A stretch of DNA of 64,000 nucleotides, from NCBI GenBank assembly GCA_037178855.1, contig JASJZC010000006.1, positions 9,962,501-10,026,500 of the forward strand, in the 5' to 3' direction. The position numbers were made by a program, and so were the translations under genes. Within the stretch, counting starts at the first letter, position 1. Each line of letters opens with the position of its first letter. Under the pieces are notes generated by a model. That model was not told the origin of the DNA. It did not search any database and worked only from the letters and a program-made list of their open reading frames with translations. Below are positions 20,415 through 31,729 of the stretch, piece by piece. The stretch is from Oscheius sp. JU75. Taxonomy: Eukaryota > Nematoda > Chromadorea > Rhabditida > Rhabditidae.

Positions 20415-23215
20415 TTAATCCCTGATAGTCCTTGATAAAACTTCTGAATGGAGAATTGCGTACTGGACTAAGCCAGCACGCCCTGAAACTATCCTCAAAG
20501 AAATATCATTCTCTTCTACAAGCCGTGATATTCTGTAAGTACAGGAATATTTGTATTTTGAAGTGGACCTAACTGAGATCCTTTTAGGTAAAAGTTTGAA
20601 CTGTGATGTACGTCCATTTGTAGGACATAAGATGAACAGATCAGATAATAGAGTATGACTTACACCTAAAAGTATTTTTCGAGCAAAAAGGAGGTCATTG
20701 ACTAGTCTTCTAGTCTGAAGAGAGCAAAGTTTAAAGCTACATAGGCGAGAATCATAACTTGGCATATCACTATATGACGCACCATGATGGTTTTTCAGCC
20801 AAAGAATTCGTGAAAAATCTCTCTGAACTTTTTCTATTGCGTTTATATCTTTTTTCAGATGAGGGCACCAAATTAAAGAACCAAATTCTAATCTAGACCT
20901 AACATAAGTAACAAAGAGCTTAGTTAGCAACTTTGGATCATTGGTTAGAAATATTCTGAAGATTCTAAACATAGTTATATTAGCAGATTTAACCATATGA
21001 ACATACTGGGGTCTGAATGATAACGAACTGTCATAACGTATTCCTAAATCGCGTACAGAATCTCTACTCTGGATGAGAAAACCATTTACATGATACAGAT
21101 GCTTGAGGTTTTTAGAACCCAGATGCAAAACGAAAGTCTTGTTTTCAGCAATTTTCAGTTTTAGCTTACTAAAGAACAAAACTATGCTATCTATGGACCT
21201 CTGAAGTAAGGAGCTATACTCCAAACTACTTTTTCATCGTATGACATATAAAGTTTAACATCATCCGCAAATTGAGTAATCTTTACCTCACGTGGTAGGT
21301 TTGAGAATCGTATGATGTTTGCTACATAGAGATTGAATAGAATAGGACCAATAACACTCCCTTGAGGAACACCGGATTTTATAGAAAGCCAATCACTAAA
21401 GGAAGTGTTAAACTTAACACAAAACAAGCGATCAGTCAAGAAGGATTTTAGCCAACTGAATAAATTTCCTCTGATTCCATAGGTTTTCAATAATTCAAGG
21501 AGAATAGTGTGGTTTACTGTGTCAAAAGCCTTCATAACATCAAAGTACACCACATCTACTGACTTTTTAGAACTCAGTTCATACTGCCAATCGGCGATAT
21601 CGGCGCACAACGCATTGTCAATGCCACTCTTGGCCCTAAACCCAAACTGTTGCCTAGGAATGATATTATTAGCTCTGACCCATTTGTCAATGTGTCTTTT
21701 AACTATTTTTTCCATTAACTTACAGGAAGTAGACGTTATAGATATTGGTCTAAAGTCATTTACGTGATTGGCTGAACTGGTTTTAGGAATAGCTGTAACT
21801 ATTGCTTTTTTCCAAATCATGGGTACTTGACCTAGGCGTAGGGAAAAGTTAAAAATATGTGCAAGAGGGACTGCGAGATTATTAAGACATTTTTTGAATA
21901 CAATCTGTGGTATTTTATCGGCAGTGACAGAACAGCTAGACTTTAGAGATCTACTTTCACCAATAATGTCAAAGGGAAAAATAGTGAAAGTAGAAAGAAT
22001 TTGACCACTGAAGTGGCCAACATTAGTTTCTGGTGTGCGATCATCAGAGAAAACCGACTCAAAATAAGAGGCAAAAGCGTTAGCAATATCGTCATCCTTA
22101 CGATAGGCTGTACCCTCGGAAGAGATAATCAATGATTTAGCCTTAGAAGCAAGTTTTACTTTTACATACTGGTAAAGAGCTTTACCATGGAGATTTATTA
22201 AAACCTTATCTTGTTTCTTAACAGAATAATTATACATAGCTTTAGTCAGCTTATGACTGACCCTCAAGTAAGCATCACCAAGATGTGGTGTAGTCTCATT
22301 AAAAAGTCGGTCTCTTTTATAGAGCAATCTCCTAATATGGACAGGTAGGGTCTTAAGGGGGTCTTTTTTGAAACATATAGGCGTAAATCTATCTACTATG
22401 CATGTCACAATCGCACTAAACTTTGAATACAACTCATCGACATCTCTAAAACCTGAGAGTGAAGTTTCCCAATCAATAATAGAAAGTTCGTTGTTTATAC
22501 TGTCGAAATCTGCTCTTTTATAATTAGCAAAGGGAAGGTCAATACCAGTCAATTCAGAAGACAAGACCACGTCAAATTTTATGACGCAATGATCAGAATT
22601 TCCAATCGGGGCTAATTTTATAGTATTAGAAACTACACAGTCTTCCGACGAACAAATCCAGTCAAGAATATTATTATTACACGTAACGAAGTCTACGTTA
22701 TTTTTTAAGATAAGGTTATTCAATAGATTGTAATAAACTAAGGCCCTAGGATGTCCTATGGGAATATTAAAATCACCAAGAACTACAGTAGAGGAAGGCC
22801 CACAACTAACCATTTCTTGAATGAATTCAATTAGATTGTCACAATCAATAACTTTCGTATTAGGAGGCCTATAGACCAAAACTAATCGAATTCTCCTTAA
22901 ATTGACAAAAAGATCAATTACCAAGACATTACACGTCTCTTTAAGTGTTTTTACCACCGTGTACGAAATAAGATCTTTCACTAGAAAAAGAACACCACCC
23001 CCTGTGGTATTACGATCACACCTAACCACAGAATACGGCAAATCCTCTATAACTAAACCGTCAGAAACATGACTCGATAACCATGTTTCAGTTACTGCTA
23101 TTACATCACTTTTGTGATGTGCTATCATGTTACGAAAACTATCGAATTTGTTTTTTAAACTACGAGCATTTAAATAAAGGCAGTTAAGATTACATTGAGA
23201 AGCAGAAGTTATCAA
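20415..23215 (-). pseudogene. LINE ORF2 (endonuclease and reverse transcriptase), frameshifted
   Basis: The N-terminal apurinic-type endonuclease shows LYLNARSLKNKFD, VTETWLSSH, VYRPPNTK, GDFNIP and a final SDHCVIKFD. The reverse transcriptase shows FRPISITS, FGFRAKSG, VYFDVMKAFDTVNH, GVPQGSVIGPILFN and the catalytic QFADDVKLY. The frame breaks near 21,191-21,224 and the C-terminal third continues in another frame to 20415. The ORF2 frame opens without ATG right at the ORF1 stop, which suggests stop-restart or readthrough translation. One frameshift and otherwise long intact frames imply recent activity or a single sequence error. Confidence 0.85.
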
Positions 23216-23964
23216 TGGTTTAAAGATTTTTTACTAACCTGCTGATAGTTGTCTCTCCTTCCTCGACGCTTCGTTACGTTGGCATAGGTCTGTTTGTTTG
23301 TGATCTGCTCGTTCCATTTGTTCTTGACCTCGTCAAGCTCCTCGTCAGTCAAGATGAACTCTTCCTTGGTCCTTTTGTTGACAATTTTTCCTTCGTTGTA
23401 GTTGATGAACAGCTCCATCTTTGTCGTTCCATTAATAGCCAAGTTTGTCCTCTTTAGTCGAAGAGCGAATCCTTTGATACGATCATTGAGCGAGAGAGAG
23501 GGACGAATGAAGGTTCCCGATAGGTCAAAGTCCGGATGAAGATTCCCAAACAACTTCCTACCTTCATTTTTAGCCTGTTTGGCACAGATGCGAATCCTAG
23601 CCAGGACCTCCCTTTGTAAGGAAGAGGAGGGAAGAACGAGTTTGAGCAATCTAGAACCACCATTAGAGCCAACCTTACCCATTCTGTAGAAGGAGGTCAC
23701 TTGGAAGGGAAGATTGAGACTGTTGAAGATGTACCCAAGACGATTCCTATCCTCTTCGTACTGAAGTTGCGCGGTCTTGTTTGTATCTTCTTTGAAGCCA
23801 CTTATGACGAGGGAGCGACGTCTCTCGATCTGCTCGAATGTTTCCTCTTTCTTCTCCATAACAATATGTGTTGCAGTTGGTTTCACATCAGGGGTATCCG
23901 GCAGAAGAACCATCAATGCAGAACAAATGGCCAAATGGCCATATTTAGGAATCTGGACCCGCAT
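23212..23964 (-). CDS. LINE ORF1 protein
   Basis: A 250-residue open frame; translation may start inside at the in-frame ATG before EKKEETFEQIERRRSL (about 23,860). It reads RRRSLVISGFKE, then FQVTSFYRMGK and RLLKLVLPSSS, a pattern seen in ORF1 proteins of CR1/L2-like elements that bind element RNA. The C-terminus is lysine-rich (NVTKRRGRRDNYQQ). The stop TGA at 23,212 overlaps the beginning of the ORF2 frame. Confidence 0.7.
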   Translation of the reverse strand: MRVQIPKYGHLAICSALMVLLPDTPDVKPTATHIVMEKKEETFEQIERRRSLVISGFKEDTNKTAQLQYEEDRNRLGYIFNSLNLPFQVTSFYRMGKVGSNGGSRLLKLVLPSSSLQREVLARIRICAKQAKNEGRKLFGNLHPDFDLSGTFIRPSLSLNDRIKGFALRLKRTNLAINGTTKMELFINYNEGKIVNKRTKEEFILTDEELDEVKNKWNEQITNKQTYANVTKRRGRRDNYQQVSKKSLNH

Positions 23965-24234
23965 TGCGCCTCGAAAGAGCTGCTTTTGTCAAACGCTCCT
24001 CTGAGCGGTACAAGAAAACCAAGAACTATATAGGGACATATGAATTTCAGAAGATTGACATAGTACCTGTGGTTTAACGCACTCCCACAACTATTACAGC
24101 TCAAAACCAGACGGGCGGACATCGGGCTCTGTGTATCTGCCTGGCATACTATCTTTTATCTCTCTGCCTCTCTGTGTCTCTGTAACATTCTCTTTTCCGA
24201 ATGAAAAGAATTTTGTCTCTCAAATAGTGATTCT

Positions 24235-24500
24235 CCATCTCTCTACTACTGAAACGCAATGGTGTCCGTCAGTCCGTCCGTGCGTCACCACGAGAAAAGC
24301 TGGCAGGTCATGGCATGTCAACGCTTAAATTGACAAGTCAGACAAGTTAGACAAGGGAAAACTTGATAACTTCTGCTATTAGGGGAGGGGCGCTGCCGCC
24401 TGTTGTCAATGCTAAGTCAAAACTAAAGGACGGCAAAACCGCCGTAGACGACTGGTTCCCCTCTAAACTTTGTACGACTCTATGTCGAATTCTACGAGGT
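24235..24500 (+). repeat. Dispersed repeat, relative at 50,310-50,480
   Basis: Shared blocks in order: a caccacgag block, ggtcatgg.atgtcaa, gacaagtcag, aacttctgct, and gccg(c)cgtagacgactg. Both copies sit beside LINE sequence: here upstream of the LINE 5' end, at 50.3 kb downstream of a truncated LINE 3' end. The start of this repeat (ctactgaaacgcaatggtgt) also resembles 56,812-56,835. Confidence 0.55.
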
Positions 24501-27500
24501 CTGTTCATAAGCCAATAAAAACGGAACCCATTTGATAGAAAAAGTAGACACAGGAGACCAAGCCAGACACTTCTATTCCTCCTAGTCTCTAGCCTTTTGG
24601 AATGCGCATCGAACCATAATTCCTCTCGAAGTCTCCTCTTTCTCAGAATACATTTCGTCAACCTCCCCGAAAAAGAGATGAGGGCACAGTCGTCGCTCGT
24701 CAAAAATGTTGTTACTTGTTGCATTTCCGATGAGCTTGATCCTGTTCCCAGAGTGCCTGGAACAGCTCTTCGACAGGAGATCTCTGTCTCCTTCTCCGGT
24801 CTGAGTGGTCGCCCCTACGCTTGGAGCCGACGACATTTTTATCGACCGCCTAATTGAGAAATTCAGTTGCCCCGTCGTCTTCCTCCCTCCTTCTACCTTG
24901 TCAAGCTCTCACTCAGAGATCAATAAGGCCCCCGAGTGTTGTTCCACCCTTCTCTCTCTCCCTCCTGATCCCCTCTTATCAGGGTGGAAATGATCCCCAC
25001 GACCCCATAATCCACTCATCCCCCCTCCGGCTGCTGTTCGTCATATTTGGTGAGCCCTCTCTCGGGAGAGCTCCTACTAGGCCCCCTCCCTACTTTTATG
25101 TGTCTTCCGAAAGGGGCAAGTTCCGCAATTACAGCCCTTTCATTCTCTTTTTCTCTTCGAATTTTTCCGTTGGTCTTCCTCCAAAGTTATAACGCGGTCT
25201 CGTCAAGCTGGCCGAGCGTGAGAAGAGGCCCTGAAAGTAGTAATTTTGGCTCTTCGACGGACCCTGTCCCTAGATAGCCTTATCATCGAAAGCCCTATTG
25301 TTTTGCCATAATTTATCAGTTAGTGAGGAAAGAGTATTTGCTACTTTCGAGGAAGTGGTCGCCTTCTTGACAAGCTGTTTTGTTTTTGGGTACTTCTATA
25401 TTACGTGCAAGGCTATTCACCCTGTCCTTCTATCTCTATGTCTTTCTGTCTCTCTATCTCTCCTTTTTTCGATCTCTCTTTCTCTATGCTTCTCTGTCAC
25501 GCTGCCTCTCTATACTTTACAGTACCACAGAAGTGAACGTTTTCATTCGATCGGTGATAAAAAGTTCCGTCTGATAATATCTGCCCTTTTTTGACTTGAA
25601 CATATCCTGTTCAAGACAAAAAAAGGCAGATAAACGTCAAATGGGATTACTGGAACACCCGCTTCTCCCGTTGATCCAAAAGGGAACGTCTTTCCGTCTG
25701 ATTAGATACTTGGCCCCTCGAAAAGTTCCTCGAAAATAGCCCCTTTGAACGACGAAAGCCTCTTCCGCCTCTACAATGAATAGAACCCAGTTAGGATGAT
25801 TGCCCTGTGGAGCTCGTCAATTGGCTTTATACATAGGGCGAGCGAGCACTTTTTGGGCTCGCTAAATCCGTGATAATCTCCTGGGAACAAATCCTCTTCC
25901 GCGCCACTGATTCACCTTTGTCTCTATTTGCTCGAAGTGTTCGAGATCCACTTTCCGAGCCTGCCGAGGGTGGGCGGCGGTCTTTCTCCCCGCTCTTTCT
26001 GCTCATTCTCTCGATTGGAAAAACGTTGTCAGCGCCCTTGAAAATGACCCCGTCTTGTTGTTGGTTCTTTTTATTGTCTTTTCTCTCTCTCTCTCGTCCT
26101 GTCTTGGGCGCCAACAGTAAATTAGATCAAAGTGGAACATCATCGAATCAGAGCAGTCTCTTTCCATCATCAGCTGACCGCTCAAAAATGACGCTTGGGA
26201 GCAGAGAGTGGGCTCCCAGTTGTAACAATTTTCTCGCTGAACATCCAACCTTCCCTCTTAATCTGTTTCTCACTCTGTATAAATATATAACGGGAACATC
26301 TATCCACTTTTCAGTCCCAAAGAGTTTCTGTTCTTTCGGTTTCTTTTCGTCCGAGTAAAAGTGACAAGACAGCAATCTTCTCGGCCAGAAAAAATAAATG
26401 ATGAACCGATACCTCTAGATTTTGTGGTATAAAACTACAATCAGCGGTTGCCGAGGAGACCGAGCTCACTCAGAACATTTGCCCCGAATCAGAATAATAT
26501 AGTTAGGCTCGAGTCAGACAGAGTTCAAAAGGACGTGTTGACCCGACGGGCCCCGTACTCTCCGTCTCAAACAATATTGTGTTCCTGTTGTGATGGGGAA
26601 GGGTAGTCCCCGAACCGCGAGGCATATTTCGAAATTCTTGTTGTTCGTCTGATTCAAGTTGCTTTCTTCATTGGGTGGGAAAGAGGGAGGAGAAGCTTCT
26701 GGAAAGTTTCATAGATGCTAACCGTCATAAACTTCTCTTAACCATGTCTGGGCTTTCTTTTGGCCTCTGTAGGTTCAAAAACTTGCGATCAGTCGAAGTC
26801 CTTATTTTTGCTCACGGTCAGCAGTTGTAGCATGTGGCGGTCCTTGTTTTCCAGCCAACTTTTGATAAGATGATAAGAATTTCTGAGCTGCCAAACAAAA
26901 GAAGACTCCTTTCCAATCGTGTCCTTCTACTTTAGTTCTTTTCAATTGACTAGGCTAGGCCGATTCATCAGAAAGACTTCGACAAATTCCAAAGAACACA
27001 TGACACTAGTGTCCCTCCATAACATTGTTCCTGGTCAAATACGTCTTCCTGACCAAAACAGCTCGGTACCAGAAAGTGTCCTTCTTCATATCTGACATTC
27101 TCCAGTACGTCACAGTCCTGAATTTTGCTTGAAATACCAACCTGTGACGTTCTCTGGCAATGAGTCAGCTATTTCAATTGGCAGTTACGCAGAAAACCAG
27201 TTAGTTCCGAGAGAAAACTGAACTCCTCACTAGAATAATTTAAACAGAACGTCTTTCATAGATTTCCTCGTTCTAGTTATGGCCCAAGGTTTCATATTTC
27301 TCACTCGTGGCACGTGGGAATACGACTCTCTTTCAGCCCCGATTCGAGAACTTTCTCTCTTTCTACTGTACCTGTCAACTGGTTCTTGTTCCTTGTGCCC
27401 ATAATACGATTGTTTTGGTCTTCTTTCCGCCCTAAACATCTTATCTTTAGTCTCGAACCTCGGCTTTTCTTGTGTTGAACTTCACGTAATATTACTAACC

Positions 27501-27530
27501 CATCAGCCAATCGCGGCCGGCTGTTGTCAA
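24501..27530. other. Gene-poor 3-kb region
   Basis: No exon chain with sensible phase could be built on either strand. Open frames here lack domains. The region contains CT/CTCTGT tracts (25,430-25,510) and a strong short hairpin at 25,578-25,632. An 84-residue minus frame at 24,582-24,836 could be an isolated exon, but nothing joins it. Confidence 0.35.
25578..25632. other. Near-perfect 25-bp hairpin with 5-nt loop
   Basis: The left arm at 25,578-25,602 and right arm at 25,608-25,632 are reverse complements at 23 of 25 positions, with the loop tatcc. It could be a small foldback, a structured RNA or a product of template switching. No transcript evidence is available. Confidence 0.6.
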
Positions 27531-27602
27531 GGTGGCGCAGTGCCAAGCGGCTCTGCGCTTCTCCCAACAGACGCGGGTTCGATTCCCCACAATGCGATGA
27601 TC
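27531..27602 (+). other. tRNA-like sequence (possible SINE head or pseudo-tRNA)
   Basis: An A-box-like tggcgcagtgcc and a B box (gggttcgattcccc) lie 43 nt apart, as in real tRNAs. The T stem pairs only partly and the acceptor stem does not close, so it is likely a tRNA-derived repeat or pseudogene. Confidence 0.4.
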
Positions 27603-27789
27603 GAGTTAATATCGAGCCAATCCTTTGCAGAGGTTGAAACCGTGTTGACCTAAATGATAGGACTGAGCATGTTTTTGCTTTTTTTTCAATTCGTTTTTAC
27701 TACAAGGTTATCGACTTTCAGGCGAGAGAATGTGGTCAATTTAAGGATCTCTCTACTCACACTAAGCATTCTCTAAAAACTAGAGCAAG

Positions 27790-29096
27790 ATGTCGTCTGG
27801 AGGTTGGATATGGGATCTGGCAGTGGCCGGGGTCAACCACTCGATAGCAGGAAATGGCGGGGAGGAATGTATCAATGTGAGTTGAGATTGACTGGTTAGG
27901 GTGCAGAGAGACAGAGAGATAGGAAGACAAAGAAACAGAGAGTAAGAGAGATGGAGACATCTTTATGTTCTAGTTTGTGCCCCGTTGGCAAAAGACGATG
28001 GAAAGTCTCATCTTTGTCCCGTTGGCAATCTGGGCCGTCTACTGCACTTTTCCGTACCTCGACTGCTCGTTCTCGCTGCGTCCGAAGAACGCCTCTCGGT
28101 ACGCAGTTTTAACGGCCTACAGTCTCATCTTCGGAGCAGAACTTGCCTTCAAAATGATCTCCAGGTGTGTACACTTGATCTAGCAAAAGAGAATAGAGAT
28201 TTTAGGACGGGTATCTTCCTTCTCAACCCATGTCATATAACCACAGTCATGCAACTGACCATGCTCTCAATGGATGCCAATGATCGTCGTGCTTGCTTTC
28301 TTTTTCGCACTCATCTCTACTTCATGCCAGGAGCCTTTTTCGCCCTCTTCTTCCCGATTCTCAATACACGTCTGCTCCCGGGAGAAGTCTTCACCTACTA
28401 CGCTCAACACATTGCTATCCTGGTCATTCCGGTCTATCTGATGTACTTGAGAGGTGGCTTCGAACCCGAAAAGGCTTACGATTTCGTCTGGACTCTTTTT
28501 GGACTCTGCTGTTTCCTGCTTTATCATTTTGCTGTTCTTCAGCCGATGGCTGCGGTGAGTTACAGACAGAGACATTCGCTTAACCTTATTTCTATACTCC
28601 ATTGATCAGTCTTGCTCATTTCGCCCATTTTAAACGTGAATGAAGACCAGCTTCGTGATCAGCACCCTCGCAAACCCCCAAAAATGGGAAACTTAAAAAA
28701 AATGTTTTTTTCACATCAACCGGCGCATAGGCACAAGAGACCCGGATCCCGGCCGAAGGATTTTTTAATTTTACGTTTCCTGGGGGTTTCGATGACGCTA
28801 GCTCGGTCATAATCTTAGTTTTTCTCCAAAAAGCTATAATAGATCGCTTTTCGCCTCTTAACCTTCAAGCGAAACAGACATATCTTGACTCAAATTCTCT
28901 ATTGCAGCTGACCCATGTCAACCTCAACAATATCCTCTGTCCAGCCATCTCGGATCCGTTCCAGACGCGAGCCTACCGTCTCATAGCCGTGACTCATCAG
29001 TTCATCCTGATTCCGATCATTTCCAAAACCTACTCGGCCATCTCCTATTTCGTTCTGGACACCGTGAATACCATCTGGCCCCCGAAAGATGACTAG
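27790..29096 (+). CDS. TMEM164 family membrane protein
   Basis: Four exons (27790-27876, 27974-28164, 28206-28554, 28908-29096) encode 271 residues; human TMEM164 has 297. Family motifs are SIAGNGGEECI near the N-terminus, FLLNPCHITTVMQ, NTRLLPGE with YYAQH, and HVNLNNILCPAISDPF. Six or seven hydrophobic segments are visible. Human TMEM164 is an acyltransferase-like protein that makes C20:4 ether phospholipids and influences ferroptosis; the conserved Cys and His motifs are kept here. The start is set by the ATG just before the AGNGG motif, which is at the same distance as in other family members. Intron 1 has a GAGACAG tract; intron 3 contains a SINE-like repeat. Confidence 0.9.
28600..28833. 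repeat. SINE-like repeat, copy 2 (TMEM164 intron)
   Basis: It shares gctcatttcgcccatttta plus aacgtgaatgaagacc with copy 1 at 19,010, and ggccgaaggattttt and ctccaaaaagct with copy 3 at 60,150-60,243. It contains cacatcaaccggcgcatagg, which also occurs in variant form, inverted, at 30,912-30,932. Confidence 0.6.
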
Positions 29097-29522
29097 TCTG
29101 TCCATTTTTTCTCCTAGTGTTTTTTTTGTTTTTAACATTCCTGTTTCTAGTCTTAATCGTTTTGGTTGTGCAAAATGACGGGATATTTCTAGTCACCACC
29201 ACCGGTTTTCCAATATGCTTATAGTAGAGATTTCCCAGAAGAATAGACCAAAGATTGTATCCATGAGAGACTGTGATGTATATAGAGACTGTATAAAGAA
29301 AATAGATGCTGAAATTTCTAGAGAGCAAATAAACATACTGCAGACGTCCTTTTGAATACTTTATCCGATGAGCACCGAGCTGATTATAATCCATTTCTCT
29401 TTTAAAGTTGGCAATGTCAATATCACAGTAATACCCGCGGATCCTCGACAAAACACATGTGCGAATGTCAAGGATTACGGTAAGTCACTACTTGAAAAGG
29501 AGGAACCGTAAGGTACAGGAGG
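29097..29522. other. Convergent spacer, TMEM164 and Crumbs-like gene
   Basis: This is 426 nt with no exon. It contains the 3' UTRs of both genes. No RNA gene is recognised. Confidence 0.4.
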
Positions 29523-31729
29523 TTAGATTAGTCCTTCGACTGCCGGTGGCTGTAAGTAGGGAAGATCTTTGGCGTGGTGTTGCTCTTCGAACTGGGGACG
29601 ATACTCGCCGTGATTCTTCCTCCTTCCCTTCATGTAGCGGTAGACGAAGAAAGTGGCGGCAGCTGCAAGGATCACAAAGGCCTGGAAGCAATGTTGAAAT
29701 GAGTCTTTCTGACGTTCTTTCTCTCTGTCCCTCTGTCTCTGCCTCTCCGTCTCTGGCTCTCTGTTTCACCTCTCGTCTCTATGTCTCTCTGACAGGCAAT
29801 CGAAAGAGAGAAAGAGAAAGAAAATGGTCTAGCTACTCGTATTTTTACAGCCCAATTCCGTTTTATTCTCTTTTTTGTTGTATGTAATTTGTCCATATGA
29901 GTATAAAGTAGTGTTTTAAGACAATAAGAACTACAAACGTTGAAAAAATCGGCAGAAATCTATTTTTCTTGGAGATTTTTAATAAAAATGTTTTGAATTG
30001 CCGCGCAAAGTACGATAGATTCGCGCCAAAGTGTTTCGTAGCAAGTCCCACGCTTTAAAAACTTGCTCGCTTTCGAGAGTCCGCAGTCTTCCACCCACTA
30101 CGCGTCCAGCAACATCGTCCTTTCTTCCTCCTTTAATGTCAGTTGTTCTACTTTTCTCATAGTGATAGTCAGACAGCGAATAGTAGAATAAGCCTTCTTT
30201 TCCGCGTTTTGCTACGACGAAAGACGGCAAAATGGACAGCTAGCTCGTGAATCCACCACTTGCTAGCAGCCATCGAAAGATGAAGTCCATGTCCGGTCGT
30301 CCTAGCTCCTTGGGCTGTTCCATTGAATCCACAGCGGTATAGCTCTTGACCCCCCTTGGGTTGTAAGGGAAAACTGATAGTTCTCTGAGCCGCAAACTGA
30401 TGATTGTGTGGAGACAGAAGTGTGTCACAAGGCTGGTTCATAAAAGAGTTCAGGCAAATCTCTGGAAGCAGACAAGATGGAGGAATCTACCGCGAAGATA
30501 CGATCTCAAGAGAATCTCCATGGTAGAGACTTCTATCGATGTCTTCATTGTGGTATTTCTTTTCGGGTGGCTGCAGGCGTAAAGGCCCTGTATGCTTTCC
30601 ATATGTTTTCGTAGTCCTAGCCGAGTGCTCAGTTTCTGTTTGACAGTGTTTTATCTGCAAGCCGTGTTCCCTGTCCCTGTCCCTTGTCTGTTCGTTGGTT
30701 TGCTATCTCTTTTCAAAAGACACTATGGTCCTGCTGTGCGTGCGCATATTGTTACATCAAATAGGCTTATCGCCTCGGAACAAGAATGTTTCCGGTCCTG
30801 CCCTGTATAGAAAACCCACCAGAATGCCACAGACAATTCCAGCTACTTGACCACCACTAGGACCTCCTTTTGGCGGGGCAGGGGTTGTGGCTATTGTAGT
30901 TGCATCCATCTTGTGCCTATGCGCGGGTTGATGTGAACAAAACTGAATGAACAGTACCAGAAGGCAGTAGAATGACCTGGACAGATGCAGAAGAGGTCTC
31001 GATCCGCGGTACGACAGCCGGCGATCACGGGAGAAAGAGACCCGGCTGCAAATACCTTTAAGTACGGAACAATGGAAGACACGCGAGTGGAGAAGAGAAG
31101 CGAAACAGAGGGCAGAGAGACAGAAAAAAAGAGGGAGAGACAGAGAGACAGAGAACTTCGACTGTAAAAAGTAGCAGAAAAAGTTGTCTCTTCCGCCGTA
31201 AGAGTCCTATCAATCACCGTCTCCTGGAACAAAAACCAAGTCCATTGACCACTGTAAGAACAGTATTAACCGAAAAGCGGGCAGTGGACACTCTCTTGAA
31301 GGCAATTATGTCTTTTGACGCCTCGAGTGAACTGGACCCGATTTCGGGAGACATCCGAAACAAGAAGGTAGGAAAAGAAAAGTTTACTGCGAAGAACCGC
31401 TAGTCAAACAAATACAGAGCGGCAGGCACAATGTGCGGCAGGAATGAGAATGAGTCAGTCCGGGGCCCCGTCAGCTGGAAAAGATGCAAATAAGGAGTGA
31501 GAGGGGAACTGTTTTGGAGCGATAGTTATGACTATGAGTAGGTGTTTATGAAAAGAGAGAGAGAGAGAGAAAACAGAAACCTGATAGCATCTGAACTGGA
31601 CAGAGGGGGAAGCAGGAAGAAGGTTATACAAAATACGAATCGAAAGTCACTTAAATGCTTGGAGGCGTTGATAAGAAATGAATTTAGGTCTTTGCACTTG
31701 AAATGAAGAAAAGTTTCGAGTTGAGACAT
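29523..31729 (-). CDS. Short Crumbs-like type I membrane protein
   Basis: Seven exons (31729-31581, 31508-31410, 31331-31253, 31223-31163, 31045-30958, 30916-30820, 29681-29523) keep phase throughout and give 243 residues. Exon 1 has a hydrophobic signal (FRFVFCITFFLLPPLSSSDA). The ectodomain includes an EGF-like half (CRTADRDLFCICPG). A membrane segment VAGIVCGILAFVILAAAATF spans the last intron. The cytoplasmic tail KGRRKNHGEYRPQFEE ends LQPPAVEGLI, which parallels Crumbs tails (FERM site plus PPEERLI PDZ ligand). That suggests a role in apical membrane or junction organisation, as for worm EAT-20/CRB. The two 3' exons are firm; exons 1-5 are less certain. The 1.1-kb last intron includes CTCTGT tracts and a weak open frame near 30.0-30.4 kb. 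Confidence 0.6.

Larger units (their letters stand above)
19977..24010 (-). mobile_element. CR1/Jockey-like LINE, nearly full length
   Basis: The element reads on the minus strand with ORF1 (23964-23212), ORF2 (23215-20415, frame broken near 21,215) and a 3' UTR ending in short CTAAT repeats at 19,977-19,997. A second 3' end with the same tail lies at 49,985-50,278 on the other strand. Endonuclease and FADD-type reverse transcriptase place it among CR1/Jockey-like elements. The 5' boundary is approximate. Confidence 0.85.

Noticed and set aside
20415-24010. CRISPR, phage or bacterial features
   Set aside because: No direct-repeat arrays or prokaryotic gene organisation anywhere; the reverse transcriptase belongs to a eukaryotic LINE.
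25298-26358. Several plus-strand frames of 90-160 residues
   Set aside because: They translate CT-rich tracts into Ser/Leu/Phe runs and cannot be spliced into a coherent protein.
27531-27602. Functional tRNA gene
   Set aside because: A and B boxes are spaced correctly, but the T and acceptor stems do not pair.
30000-30440. FLYWCH-like or transposase-derived gene in the Crumbs-like gene's last intron
   Set aside because: The frames hint at zinc-finger spacing but lack the Cys and His ligands and have no partner exon.
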